Of a DNA stretch of 64,000 nucleotides, positions 36,718-50,400 are shown piece after piece; positions within the stretch are counted from its first letter, which is position 1; every line of letters starts with the position of its first letter. The notes under the pieces were generated by a model, which was not told where the DNA came from, did not search any database, and saw only the letters and a list, made by a program, of their open reading frames with translations. A program made the translations under genes and the position numbers. The DNA is from Anarhynchus alexandrinus (taxonomy: Eukaryota; Chordata; Aves; Charadriiformes; Charadriidae): positions 1,026,533 through 1,090,532 of the forward strand of contig VUYV01000226.1 in the NCBI GenBank assembly GCA_008711295.1, written 5' to 3'.

Positions 36718-38924
36718 AGGCACACACGCCCCCCGCACCATCCTGCGTGTTTGCATTCATGTGGGATCCCACTTAATCTCCTCCTTTCACTCCTCTTCAG
36801 CATGTGCTTATCAGCTGGACTAATGTCTGTTTGCTTTCCCAGCTGCATGTTACAGGCTCGGGTTACTCTAACTTTGAAAAGTAACACTGGTTTAATTAAA
36901 AGGCATTGCCAAACTGTCACTGGAGTGCCAGATGCAATAACTGGAATCATCCTGCCCCTCATTTCTTTTCTTCTCTCCTCTCTAAAACACCCACCACCAA
37001 TCAAGAAGAAAATTAGCAATAATAAGCCTATGAAAGTAAAATAAAATAGCCAAAGAGAAAAGCAGCATTGACAGGTATGTCAGCCCCACAGAATGAGCTG
37101 CAGTATATCAACCCATCTTAAAGAAACTAAACACAGAAGTCCTCCCCGCTTCATTTGCCATCATATTCATAAGTGTCAAGTGTCATATTTATTGCTCTGT
37201 CATATTTGAATTTGTATTTTTAACATTGAGAAAACTATCATAAAACCTATTGCAATACTTAAATATCGCTATGAAAGTGAAAAATTGATTTTTCCATAAA
37301 AGTAGATTCTCTAGTGGAATTATGGCCCTGGTGAAAATGTACTCCATTTCAGCATGCTTTAAGGTGCGCTTCTTGGATAGCGTGCTAGTATTGTACCAAG
37401 ACATATTGTCTGCAGGCACTGGACACAATCCTCTGGGTGTGCAGAAATTAGATAAGGAATAATTCTTTTGTATAATAGTATCCCTTGTGTAGTCTTCTGT
37501 GCGATACAATAAAATTAATTCAGCTTCTCTCCATAGAGCTTATCTTCTGTCCCAGCATTAGAGTGTACTTCTCCCGCATTTTACCTGGGCAACAAATATT
37601 TTCTTACTTCCTTGTGTTAGAAAGCCCGGCATTGGTAATTCCCAGAGCAACTTGGATTCCGGAGTCAGCCCGTAACTCCATGTATATTTTTGCAACATGC
37701 GTCTCTCAGGTTAAGTTGAACAGGAAAAAATAAATGTGCCCCAGAGCGAGGTAAATGTGCACATAGCGTGATGTGGGGGGGGTTATACTGCCCGTGTTAG
37801 GGTACATCTCGGAGCACTGCTCAGAAGCCAGGACCCCATCCTTATGAGAGCTTCTGTACATAACTTAGGCTATTTACAGTGTTGCTTACCTCTGATTTGG
37901 ATACCCTGTTACTCAAGAAACTATATGGTTTTTTTGTCTGTATCTTTCTAAATATAAATTACCATTTAACCTTTTCTTTTGGGGGACTCATGGCTGCTGC
38001 TAACGCCTGAATGAAAAGAGAAGAATATCTGCTGCTTACTTCAACCTGAAAAGCTCCCTGTCCAGTGCTGGAAATTTCATTCACCTTTCTCCTGTTTGCA
38101 GAAAATATCTTTAGACCTTTGCTGGCATGGTTTCTACTAAAGAAGCGTTTAGCAGTATGGTCTGTCCAGTGATCCGGCCTTCTTCAAACCTTTTTAAAAC
38201 AAATCAGTCTTATGGTTTTCTACCCTTATTCTACTATAGATACTTTCTGCTCTCAGTCAGAGTTTGCTATAGACTTTGATGTAATAACAGTTAGACCTGA
38301 AATTTTGTACTGTTTTGGTTTTCCATCAGAGGCATTACCGTGGATTACTATTTATGGTGAATCACTATCTTCTAAAGCTTCTCGCAGGCAGGACATGTGA
38401 CATTGGGCCGTTCCCATATCTATTTCCTGCTAAGACATTTCAGTCTCTCCAGTTACATGTATTCACCGGTATAATTGCAAAGCTGAGGGACTGCATAGTG
38501 GTATGCTGAACAGTATAGCAGCTCCTCTTCTGTTTTACTGTTCTCTTTTTATATATATATAGCTGCAGAACATTTTTGCTATGGGCTTTTGTATCTTTTG
38601 TCGAGTCTCAGCTTGACTTGTGGTATCTCACACTCTACCCTTACACTCCTTGGTCGCTAGAATCTACTTAATCACCCCCTTCTCCATTCTTTGCAAAGCT
38701 CCACTCATTTTGGATGTTCAGCTGGGGTGATCTGTATCCCTTGGTGCTACCAGGGGCTCCCGAGTGACCCCAGGCTGTCCGTGAGCCGTGCAGAGCCACG
38801 ATCACCTCACGTGAATTCTGTGCTGATAAACCTACACTGTAAGATACTCACATCTTATGCTTTTGGGTGCTTAAAACGCAGAGACTGATTGTTGCTTTTT
38901 TAGCTTCCCTCACTAGGGGAGCTG

Positions 38925-39240
38925 CTTCTTAGGCCCAGGTGGCACCAGCAGCCCTTGATTGCCTTGGGCAGCCTCCCTGGGGCCCCCTCCCATCCCCTCC
39001 ACCTGTGGGCCCAGGAGCTCCATTTAAGCTCCAGCCTGGGCCTTCAGCAGTAGTTGGAGTTGGGGCTGTTGTGGAATGGTTTGGTTTTCCTGATTTAGTC
39101 CTCGAAGCTGAGTTGTTTCCCAGCCTTTGCCTGATGATCACCAGCTCATGGATGGGATGTGCTGCCATCACCACCCTGCTCTGCTCGCCTGGCTCTGGGG
39201 CTGTGGGACCACGCCATGGAGGTGAGCTCGCTGCCTCCTC
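38925..39240. repeat. Possible unidentified interspersed repeat, GC-rich
   Basis: A sharply GC-richer block with repeat-like wording (AGCTCCATTTAAGCTCCAGC and a run around CCAGCCTTTGCCTGATGATC) gives me a sense of a dispersed avian family that I cannot name. No terminal repeats or target duplication could be set, so the boundaries are approximate. A cytosine-run motif at 38975-38997 could form a quadruplex on the minus strand. It may instead be plain GC-rich intron. Confidence 0.3.
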
Positions 39241-42200
39241 GCCGCTGCTAAGGGTGGGGGGAAGCCCAAGAAATTTGCACTTACTCCAAAAAGCAGTCCT
39301 GCTTCTCAGATGTATGCAATGATGAGGAAATACAGCATAATATTTAGAGCTTTGTCGGGGGGAAGAAACTTGAGGTCTCTTTAATAGAAATAGGCAATGA
39401 GGACCTGGGCAAGGGGTCTGTTGTGTTCATGCAGAGCACTTCATTTTGGTAACTTCTAAATGTGCTGTTGCAGCTCTGACTTTGCTGATGTTTTATATCT
39501 ATAGTTATCCCGAGTTTTGAGATGAAAGGTCATTTTGAACAGAAAATGTTGTTGGTCTGTTGGGTTTTTTTAAGGCAAAAAAAACTTCTCAAAGTGCTTG
39601 TGACCAGTGCTGCCATTTAATCAATTGTGTTTCACTTTGCTTTTCAATTGGCTTTGACGGAGCCCTAGCTATTGCGCTTTCAATCTTTGCGGGGACTGTA
39701 TGCCTGTGGCATATTCTTTCATCACGATGGATTTCAGTAGAGATATACCTTGATCATGCAGGGCTTCCCATCAATCTAACAGTTCTCCTGGTAGAAGCTA
39801 AAGATGAGCTGAGTGCTGCAGTGGGCCATATATAGGTGGTGTAGCTGACAGTAAACAATGACAGTCTCTCTTCTCGGCACCACAAAACAGCAAATATTGT
39901 CAATCTTTTCTCCATTACATCTGAAAGGTTCTTTGATTCATGTGTGTTCCAGATACTTAATGCAAAACACCTGGCCTGCTGCAACTTAGGTGTGTGTCAG
40001 CCTTTCCCTTGAGGAGCATTTTGGCAGCCCAGCTCTCCCGGTATCCAGCGAGTGGGTGACCGTGGCCTCATGCCTGTAGGTAGGCAGTGTAAATGGTGCT
40101 ACAAAAGGTCTGCTGTGCCAGCAAAGAACTGTGTAGCTCCAAGTATATCCCAGAAGGTAGGATGTTATTGGGGAGTTTTAAAGGTGAGAGTGAGCTGAAG
40201 TGCATACGATTTCCCTAGTAAATCTGCACTTGTGTGCCGGATGGCCAGTTTTCAAAGTCCTCTCCTGATATTTGTGGTATTTCCTTCCAAACAAACACAA
40301 TTTTGTATTACTTGGATAGTCTTCTCTAGCCCACCTACTTGCATGGGATCCATTACGGCTGTATTGGAGCTCCTTAGTCTTTCATCTGTTTTTCCTCATT
40401 GTGCCCCCAAGACTTGTTTTCTTAATTTTACTGCTGGAGAACTGGAATAGACAGTCAATGGGAAATAGTCCAGCCATTTTGCACGAGTTATGTTTTGCAT
40501 TGGTTTTAAGTGAGTCTCTTTAAAATATAATTAAAAGCTTTATTGTTCCTTGATTAATATGCTGCTCTGTTTATAGTATAATGCCACATTATCCGTATTG
40601 TTCCTCAGCCATTTTACAAATATTTCTATGCTGTGTTTATTTTGGCAACTGCTGCCAGATGTTGACTATATGAACTCTTTCCAGCTTTTTAAAAGCTGCA
40701 ATGCTGTTCTGTCTAGAAGATGCATCCGTGCCAGGGTCCTGTGATGTGAGGAACTGCATCATCACCTGGGAGACCTGGCCTGACCCCCCAGGCATGCCAG
40801 GCTGAAGTGATGGGGAGCAGAAGGGGGGTCAGAGCACAGGGTTTAGATTTGCCCTGCCACCTCCCGGCTCCAGGATTGGCAGTGCAGCCTGGGCCTCCTG
40901 ATCCCTGGCTGCCACCTTGCTGGGCTGCTGATTGCTGCAGGTTTTTGATTGAAGGTAGGGCAACACAGGAGGGAAGGTGACAAAGGGAGCAGAATGACCA
41001 GCTGTAACCATTTCGGAGTGTGATAGGTGCTGAGGGCTGAAACAAACCTGGGAAGGTGAAGCAGGAACTTAAGCACGTGTTTCAGTCTTGTTGAGCTTCA
41101 GGTAGAGAGGAGCCTTTGTGGAAATCCACATGGGCAGTGACCTAGCCTGCCATGCCCACCTCTGCACAACATTCACAGAGCTACATGCTTTGGAAATTCC
41201 AAAGGAGCAGCAGGACAGCATAGTGTTTTCAGTGTTGTGTGAATACATATGCGTTAGTTTGAACTCCACAAAATAAACTTCCATGGAAATACATGTTTTA
41301 GGCCAAGTTTTTGAGTGATGTACATTGGCAGGGCTTGCACAACCAGATATGAATCTGGTCCAGGCCTTGTAGTCATACGTCTAACATATACCTTAAACTA
41401 TGTGCTTCTGAAGCTTCTGCAGGGAAACAACATGTTTGTGTTGCATTCTGTGGTTTACATAATCTTGTTGGGTGCTGTGTGTGCCAGCTCTGTGTCAGGA
41501 GCTTGAGCCTCATTGGTACTGTGTGAAGGATAGTTTCCCTCTGGAAAAGGGAAGGGAAAAACAAACAAGCAGTGACTTAACTTCTATAGATTATTTTTTT
41601 TTTTCTTTTTCTGTAGACCTTTTGCTCTGAGCTTCAAGACAGAGAATCTATCATGCTGCTTTCTGTTTAGATCTGGGCATAGGAAAACTGTCTGGAAAGT
41701 CTGAAATGGGGCTACTGCAAGTATTGATACCCTTCACAGACTCTGACATCTTTTAAATCACCTGTCTAGCGCAGATAGGAAATTTGAGGCTGCCAGGCAA
41801 AACGAATGGAATAAAAACAACCATGTTCCTTCCAGGCATCTGCACTTCCATGGAGTAGCTATCACTCTTGGGGTTTCAAGGCGTAAACTGGCCATGAAGA
41901 AACGTTAGCACACACCACCCATCCTGTGGCTCTCTGACACTAAATTAAGCACTTCATTCCTTGCAGTGTTTCTCCCTTTCTACCATCAGAACTTAAGAGT
42001 AAATGAAGACGTCATCTCCTCCAGTGTGTTCATTTGGGATAGGCTTTTCCACTGAATGTAACATTAGAAAATATAATTTGCTTGTTGCCAATTAACAGAC
42101 TAGCCATGCCTCTGATAGTTACAGGGATTAGCAGTCTTTGTTCTGCATCGTTTGAGATCTTTGTATTGTTGACAGGCTGCAACATAGAGGACCAGAGAGC

Positions 42201-44025
42201 CCATTTCTGTGCTGTGAAGCACCTTCAAGTTACGAGATCATTGTGCTGTTGAAATCAGGTACATAAAATAAATCAGCTAAGGTTTTGCAGGCCATAATTC
42301 AGTGAGCAAATGCCATAACCCTAATTTTATTAGAGCAAAAAACTGATTAACAGACTTTCTGCAACATGCCCAAAGGGACTGGAAACCATCTCAACAGCAA
42401 ATTTAGATTCCACAGCCAAATGTGCAGGCCATGGTAGCTCAAGGTTGAGGATATGGCCCCTGTAAGAAACTGCAAATGCTGAAATCCACCAGGGTGCCTT
42501 GTGCTTGGAAGTCTTCCTCCAGAGGGTTGTGTAGAGGCACTTCCCTCTCCCATTCCCAAAAGCGGAGTGGCTCAAATCTGTGCTTTTTGTCTTCTCTTTG
42601 CAGTCTTTCACTTCATCCATGCGTAAGCCCTGCTCACCCCGTGTCTGCATGAAGGCCCAGCCCCAACTGTGGAACTGTGTGTGGAGGCGAGGGTGGGAGG
42701 CAGAGCCAGGGAGCTGCGTGGTTCACAGGGAACCACTGCCGTCTGATTTTATGCTGTCCTTGGTAAAGTGAGGCTTCTGGCACGTGCAATTCCTGAAGCT
42801 CTGTCCCTCCAGGTGCTCTTTCCTTTAGGCCCATCTTTGTCTTCTTTGAGTTTTATATTGCTAACTTACTCTGATTTTTGTGTAAGTCAAGCTAGCATTA
42901 ATAAACACGTTTGTTCCTTTCCTGCAGTGGTTTAAAAAACAAAAACCTCAGCACAAAATCAACCTAAAATAATCTTATCTTTGGCTTATGTGTTGTAAGC
43001 AATGTTACATTATTTAAGGGTCCTTTAAAGAACAGACTAAACAAATCACCATTTCCTTTATATACACCCTTCTATTACATTATACATAGCCCATCTTTTT
43101 TTTCTACCAGTCACTGGTTTTGTTGTTGTTGAGGCTGTGGTTTTGTTCTTGTTTTTAAAGACTTCCTCTTAAGCATGTTTAAAAAAGGTTGTGGTCTGGG
43201 TTTTGGCATTGACATGAGCCCCACGTGTGACATTGCATGTACTTACACAGATTTTGGAGCACATACAAGGCAAACTGGCTGAACTGGGGGCTGATCTCTG
43301 CCCTGGTCAGACACCCCAGGGACACCTTCCCTCGGGCTGCAAGGGGGAAAACTCTCTTCACCTGCATGTGTTGGGCGGAAAGTGGGTGTCTCAAAATACT
43401 AGAGGAATTATCTTTGGATAATTCATGGTAGCTGAGCCTGTCTGTGAATGGGATGCCCTATGCCTTCTTCCCGTCCTCTCTGGCCACACTAAATTAGCCC
43501 ATGGCATGGGGTCTTGTTGAAGGTATGTTCTCCAGAGCAGAATCATTTGTGTTCAGGCCTCTGTAGAGTGATGACTTTGGAAGGTGGTGGGGAGAGGAAG
43601 CTGTGGTGATTTGCAGTACCCAGATGGCAAGGATTTGTGTGTTTCCCCTTCTTTGACTTGCTAGCTATTAGTCTCACAGAGCTCATGAGGTCTGGCTAGA
43701 GAAAAAGGATGCCCAGCCATTTTTTTTGGTGTGCTACTAGTTTGCATATGCTGCACGTTTTCTTCAAAATTAAGTGCATTCATTTGCAATACTTCTGTTC
43801 CTTAATTAGGTTTACCGATTGCTAACGTGAGGAAATGTGTTCTTTGGTTTTGAGGATAGTTTATGAAATCAGCCTGTGCAATATATCTTTTAGCATGGAG
43901 GCTGGTTCATGGCATTTCTTTCGGGACTCAGCTTCTCTAAAGTATCAGGGCTAAAACTGTAATATATAGTATTTTTTCCAGATACTGGATAACTTCTGGC
44001 ATCTGAAGGAAGGTTCTTTTTTTTT

Positions 44026-44042
44026 TTAATTATGATAATTAA
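44026..44042. repeat. 17-bp AT palindrome
   Basis: TTAATTAT and ATAATTAA are exact reverse complements around a single G, directly after a T run. Confidence 0.55.
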
Positions 44043-47000
44043 TTGAAATCAGAGAGATACGAAGATAATGCAAGTGTTGTATATGCCTTTTTTGTTGTTG
44101 CTGTTCTTTTTTCACTCAAACTCTGTGAAGCCAGTTCCAAAAGATACACTAATTTTAACCATCAGTAAAAGCTCACTCTAGAGACTCGGTTTAAGAAGTA
44201 ACGATTTTATCAGATATGAATAAACATTGCTGTTTTGGGAAGATACTGTATCAACAAAGCTAGCCTTTTCTCTTAAGGCTAGTATTGTACAGATGGTCTT
44301 GTAACAACAGAGGTACTAGTTGGGTTTTGGGAAAAGATGGTAATTCCTGTTTTCAAAGTATGTTGAAGCCACTTGTACTTGTTACTATTTTGGGACTTCA
44401 TCAGTTTATTTCAAGCATGTGTGGATATGTTAGGAGTTCTTTTGCTTCCTTCTAAAGTACACTTGCCCTCTTGCTTGGCTTATGGTGCAGGTTTTTTTTC
44501 TGGGGATTGTGTGAACTCAGGAATGTAAGTGACTGTGTGATGGATGCTGTGGCCAAGGCTTGAACGTGCAACTAATCAGGACCCGTTTCCTTATCACTGA
44601 CTCTGGCAGCAAATGAGGCTGCTTTTTCCTTGCCTCTGCAGGCTCTCATTGGCAGTCACAGCCGCTGAGAGCAGGCAGAGATTGCTGATGTGTTCCAGGT
44701 TCAGTGTGCAGCCTACATTTCTAGCCAGAGACTAGACAGGCAACTCTGCTGATTCAGAAGAAACACATTTAATGTCAGAAAGCCTGAAGAGAAAAGGACT
44801 GAACTCAAAGCACAAATCAAAGAGTAGTAGCCAGCACTGCTGGTCTTGCTCTTTTGAGTTCCAAAATGCAAAACCTCCAGGGCACCCCTTTAGCATGGGA
44901 TGGATAGTACCAACCCTGTTAGAAGCTGTGATATTTCTCATCGTGATTAGGATGTAATGACATCATGAATAATAGCATAAATGAAATGCGACAGTGGGAT
45001 GCCAGTATACTCTAAGCCAGAGTGTCCAAAATGTGGTGCCTGGCTCTCAGATCCCTTCCCAGCAGGCCAGGGAGAGCTGGCTGGGGTTTGGATGCTGGAT
45101 TTGCCCTCCCAGAAGTGCGAGTGAAGCGGATAACATCTATGATGTCTGAGACCCTGCAGTTGCCAGGAGGCTTGTGGTTTTCACTGTGCAGGAGGAGGTC
45201 TAGGAACCTGTGAATGAGAAGGATGCTGGATCTAGGGACAGGGAATGAGTCTGATTGCATCCTTGTGCCAACTGAAATTAAACTACCAGCAAGCCAAAGA
45301 CACTTTCAGTTGGGTTAGAAATCCTTGTATGTACTGCTGGAAGAAACAGCGTAGAAGCCCCAGCAGCGATGCGACTGTAGTGTCAATAGGTGAGCCTGTT
45401 CCTTGGGTTTAGATGGGACGAAAAGCAGAAGGTATCACTTGTTCTCCCCTAACATGAGCTGCCAGAACATCAGGCTTCTATGTGGAGGTAGACATCAGTG
45501 CTCTGCTCAAGGGGGAAGACATCCTTAGGGACAGTTTACTCCCTACTCTGTGTGGAAGAAATTAGCCCAAGGAGGTGTCTCCTGCCTCGGCTACAGTGAT
45601 GCAGCGTGGGGTTTACACTGCTGTCTGCTGCTTTGCTGGCCCATGGTAGGGGAGAGGAATGCCACCCTCCCACTGTGAGAAACAGAGATCCTAGTGACTT
45701 TATTTGCTGATTGCCAGGGAGAGGAGTGAAATTCATCCTGCAGGGTAACTTGGCTACGTTCCTAACAAAGCCAGGTAAACAAATACTACTACTATTTTTA
45801 CAAGATATGCCCAAAGGAGAGAGGAAAAGCTCTACTGTAGAGGAATGATTTTGAGGCCAACACATACTCCTCCTGGAAGAGGATTATTCCATTGCATTGA
45901 CCAGAGGCAAAACCATGTCTCGTTCTACCAGTGCTTAAATTCTGAGTGCTGGAAAGGGGTTTGACAGAAACCTCCATGGTCACCGTGATGACTTTCCTTG
46001 TTTAGTTCTTTGTTCTAAAGAAATTCAATCATCGCCTAAGAAAGCATTTGGTCTTATTAGCTTAGTTCTAATAGCTGAAATTATATATTATGATGTGTCT
46101 TGGTCTGAGTCCTGTTTCTAAGGCATTAAGTTACTTCCTATAATTTAACTCTTTAAATACTGTCAAATATCCAGCAGATTTTATCAGGCAAAAGGGGCTC
46201 AAAATCAGGGCTGGTACAACAAGGTTGCTTTATATGAATTTTATGCTAGTGGAAAAGAATGATCGCTGTTATGTTCTGTATTGAGTCAGGTTTTTTTTAT
46301 GGTGGGTTTTTAGTCTGCAAACCATGTCAGGGAGAACCAAATGTGTGACTGTGACCCCAGTTCCCAGTGTGACATGCTGAAAGTCAGCACCTCAGCCCCA
46401 GGGCTGTTTCTAGGTCTCATGTTTGAGAATATGACCTTGAAAATAGGACACAAGTACAGAATGATGCAGTGATGTGTGCCTGAGCCTGCGGGCACACAGG
46501 AGCAATAACAGCAGCCTGAGCCCTTTCATTTGTCTTGGAGGGTGCCTCTTGTACCGAAGCACAAACACCTGAAGATGATTTCTCTTCTCTCTCACAGAAA
46601 CAGTTCTATCATTGCTAAGGAGTTTGTACATGATAATTTCTGTATGCAAAGAAAGGGGAGTAAGCTGCGCTGGTATAACCCTCTTGGATCACTGTGATCA
46701 TGTGAGGGCCTCTGTCAAGTCTGTCTGTGTTAATGTGAATTGACACCCCTAACCAGAAGAGTTTTATCAGTGCAAAGGCAGGTGTAGAGCAGATTTGAGA
46801 AATAGCATCTCTCTTTTGCAGTATGTTATATGAACGGTGAAAAAAAAAGCCTCTCAGTTTTGTCACAATCAGTGCCTTTTCTAATAATTTAAAAGGTTGA
46901 ATTACTTACATGTGGAGCTAAAATAGCTCTAAGTGCATTTTTATTGCCTGGCTCTGGAGCTGCCATTTACAGGTTAACAGCCCTAATGCTTTTAAATAAT

Positions 47001-47467
47001 AGGAGAAGGAGTATATGTACTACAGCGTTAGAAAATGATATATATCCTGTTATTTGGACTCAAGTAGAGCACTAAAAGCCATGTTCTCTTTTCTGCCGAG
47101 TATTTTCTTTTGAAGGTCCTGGTTTGTTTTAAATATCCTCCAGTGGACTAGTAAACATTGAGAAGCTTTGAATGTGTAAAAATGCTGTTATATAAATCTT
47201 ATGATTAAGAATATAGAACTACTTGTGTATAACTATCTACTGAAAATATAAGTATACCAGTTTTGTGGTTTATTTTAACAACCAGAATTAGTTTCTACAC
47301 TTGTTGGGTTAAGAATATTATTTTTGCTTTTCTTCCCCTCCTGCCTGATTTTTTTGGATGTATTTGAGAAACTAAAGTTGGGAACATAGTGCACTGGAGG
47401 AGTAGAGAGCTCTGGGATGTTCTGGGTGTGGGAAAATAGAAGAGGTGCTAAAAGTACCAGCATATGA

Positions 47468-47495
47468 TATTTTTAAAAAATTATTTTTAAAAAAT
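47468..47495. repeat. Tandem pair of a 14-bp AT-only unit
   Basis: TATTTTTAAAAAAT is repeated exactly twice head to tail. Each unit is itself nearly self-complementary, giving an easily unwound site. Confidence 0.7.
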
Positions 47496-50400
47496 TGAAA
47501 TTCACAGGCTATTTAACTTCCTCTATATTCATAAATGCCAGAGTACTTCAGAGGAGATAAAGGTGATAATCTCCCTTCTATAGATAAGGAGAGTGAGGCA
47601 CAGAGGCAAAGTGGCTTGCTTCAGTTCACACAAACTTAATTGCACAGGCAGGAGCGATCCCAGATCTCTCCATCTACAGCCTTCATCACTGGGCTCCCCC
47701 CTGCCTTTCTTGCAGGGTTGTGGTTGCCCCCTGACAGCACAGGGGCTGCGGAGAAGAGGCTTTTGCCCCTCTTGCTCCAGTGCACAGAAGCTGATGCACA
47801 TTATAGTCATAACAACATATAGTCTGAACTTTTAGCAAGTGCTGTCTATTTCTTAGTATATTTAAAGAGATTCACTGGTCCTTCTTACGTGTACCTCCTT
47901 TAAACTTCATATTCCTCTCTTTAAATACAGAGCTTGTTTTATACTTCTGGCTGGTTGGAACATGCTTTGCTTTTAGGCTTTAACTATTCCCATCAAGTTA
48001 GTGAATAATCAAAACCCTGAAAGCTGAAATCAAAACCTTTCCATATCAAATGTTCTGTGGTGCCTCAGGAGTGGTGTCTTGTGACACCTTCTGTCAAGTG
48101 GCACCTGGTCCAGGTTCTCCCTCCCACCAAACCCTCTCTCCTCTTGCTAAATGACCTGTGCTTTGGGGTAGACAATGGCTGTGGTAGTTACTTTTTTCAA
48201 AGAAAAATCCGTGTCTTCCACCAAAAATAATTTTGCATACAATGCTGAACTTAGACAAAGCCTGTTCTTTGTTTTGTTGTGGGTTTTTTTTTAAACAAAC
48301 AAGCAACTTTTATAGAAAAGAAGCAGCATCCTGAATGTATGCTGCTGGGCTTTCAAGAAATCTGTCTAGTTGCCTGTTCATCCGAGTTTGCGATGTTTAA
48401 CTCCTGTTTTTATAGGTCCCTTCATCAGTGTTGTGACTTGGTTGGGGCTTTTTTTTCACCTTTCGTAATGAAAGTGTCTTAAACTGGGAAATTATCACTG
48501 CACATAACACTGACCCAAACTGAGCCTAGCATTATGCTATTCTATGTGAAAAAAGGGTGATTGTATCAAAAGCAAGTGTTTTCTTGTATGTCCCATTGTA
48601 AAAAGTCATTGGTACTGAGCTGATGTGCTAATCCTTCTTCTCAGTAGTGTAATTCCCAAAGTATTCTAGCCTTTCCCATTTCCTCTAGCAATACCTTAAT
48701 CATGATGTATTTTGCTTTTCTGTTAGCCATTAGATGTGTAATTGTTCTTCCTTAAATTATATTAAATTATTCAGTCGATTACCTGCTTCAGCAGATCTTC
48801 TGGATCATCTTGAATGTTACCTACCATGAACAGTATCAACCAAGTGTCCCATCTTGCTGCAGCCCTAAAGTAAGGCACACACAGTTTCTTTCAGACAAGT
48901 ACGTTGCAGCTTTTTCAGATTGCCAGTCATTTATTTGAACTCGATACTTTTTAATGACTCCGCTTCATTTTTTTTATTCTCACTGTTAAATTATATATTC
49001 TTAATGATTACACAGTTAAACCCATGGAATTTACTTTCTTGTGCACACTGCATAGCTTACAGAGGATGTTCTGCCAGGTGTTTGGGTGCGTGAGGAACAG
49101 GCTCTTTGGAGATTGCAATGCAATTTTCACCATCTTGTGACCTTTTTTAGTGCCTTGCCGGCTCTCTTGCCACGTATTCCTGACCCACCAGTTGAGAAAC
49201 AGTGTCCTGGACAGTTCACACAACCAGTAAACAGAATTTTTCAAGTTTATTGAGCCTCAGGGCATATCCCATTTGACACTGTTTTCCGTGATCTTTTGCT
49301 TCTTGTTATGGAGAGAGCCTTTGATCCTGAATGCATATAGTATTCCTCATGAAGAAGTCAGGGTTCCCTGCACTGAAAAACCTTCAATAGGTTTAGTGTA
49401 ATCCCCTTGCCAGGCAGACTTCTACCAACACTCCTCAAGTTTTGGCTGAGGCATCGCTTGGCCTCTGTTTGCATTCAGGCGCTGCCATATGAGATGAGCA
49501 TTTCAGAAAGCGATCCCATCATTAAAGCCTCCCCTATCACCTTCCCACCATTAGGCTTCGCTCATACATTCATCTTCCCTGTGGCTCATCCCCCAGTGTT
49601 TAGCCAATTTCAGTGGGGGAAGAGAGGTTTTACGTGCAAATCTATTGTTTTGAAACAAAAAGGTGATAAGAGTCAGCATAGTTTCTCAGAGGGGCGAAGC
49701 ACAGCTCAGTAATACCTGCTCGCCTCTTCCAGCCCCGTGCAGGCTCTGTGTAATGGGCTGAATTAAGACGTCAGATTCATGCCTTAAGTGAAGAAAGATA
49801 AAACAATTCACAAGGGGTAGAGCCCACACAGTGAATATTTTATTTATACGCTACCTGTGCTGAGCTGAGCAGAACAGATTGGGATTCTCTTTTCTGCCTT
49901 ACACTTCAGAATCTTACTGTGGCTGTTACTGAGCAATGAGGCAGCACAGAGATAACGAGCTGGGCCAAATTCATGGCTGGTGTAAGTGGCACTGCCTCTG
50001 CTCATTACAGTCAAGTTGCACCAGCTTCTGCTAAGTGTGAAGCTTATTTTTCTTCAGTAATTTTCACTGCTTTCTGAAACAACATTGCTCAGGATCTTTC
50101 CCTAAACCTGTTACTTTATTTTCACTGCCTCTTCCTCCTGTGCACTAGCCTATGTTTTAAAAACCCTTCCTTCCTCTTCAGGACTTAATCTGTACAGTGA
50201 GGCCACCCTCAAAGCCGAGCTGTCTCAGGTAGCTCAGTTTGTCTTGTGCAGACTGTGCAGAGTGAGTTACACCATGACTGAGCCACAGTCGAATCTGACC
50301 ACAAATGCAAACTCCATTTTTGGTAGTGCTGATGGGGGGGTTCAGGATTTATTCTCCTTGGCTGTGCCACAAACAGCCAGACAGCAGAGGTCCTAGTAGC

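Larger units (their letters stand above)
31880..38925. other. Mixed intronic sequence with no recognisable gene
   Basis: GC-richer patches at about 32340-32640, 35040-35220 and 35380-35600 open chance frames on both strands. An ATT-rich run lies at about 34849-34870. Short inverted repeats are at 33475-33490 and 36694-36717. No exon or mobile element was recognised. Confidence 0.5.

Noticed and set aside
39589..39612. CAAAGTGCTT resembling the miR-17 family seed
   Set aside because: The match ends after the seed and no precursor-length hairpin is evident. The miR-17-92 cluster is known to lie beyond the 5' end of GPC5, not near its 3' exons.
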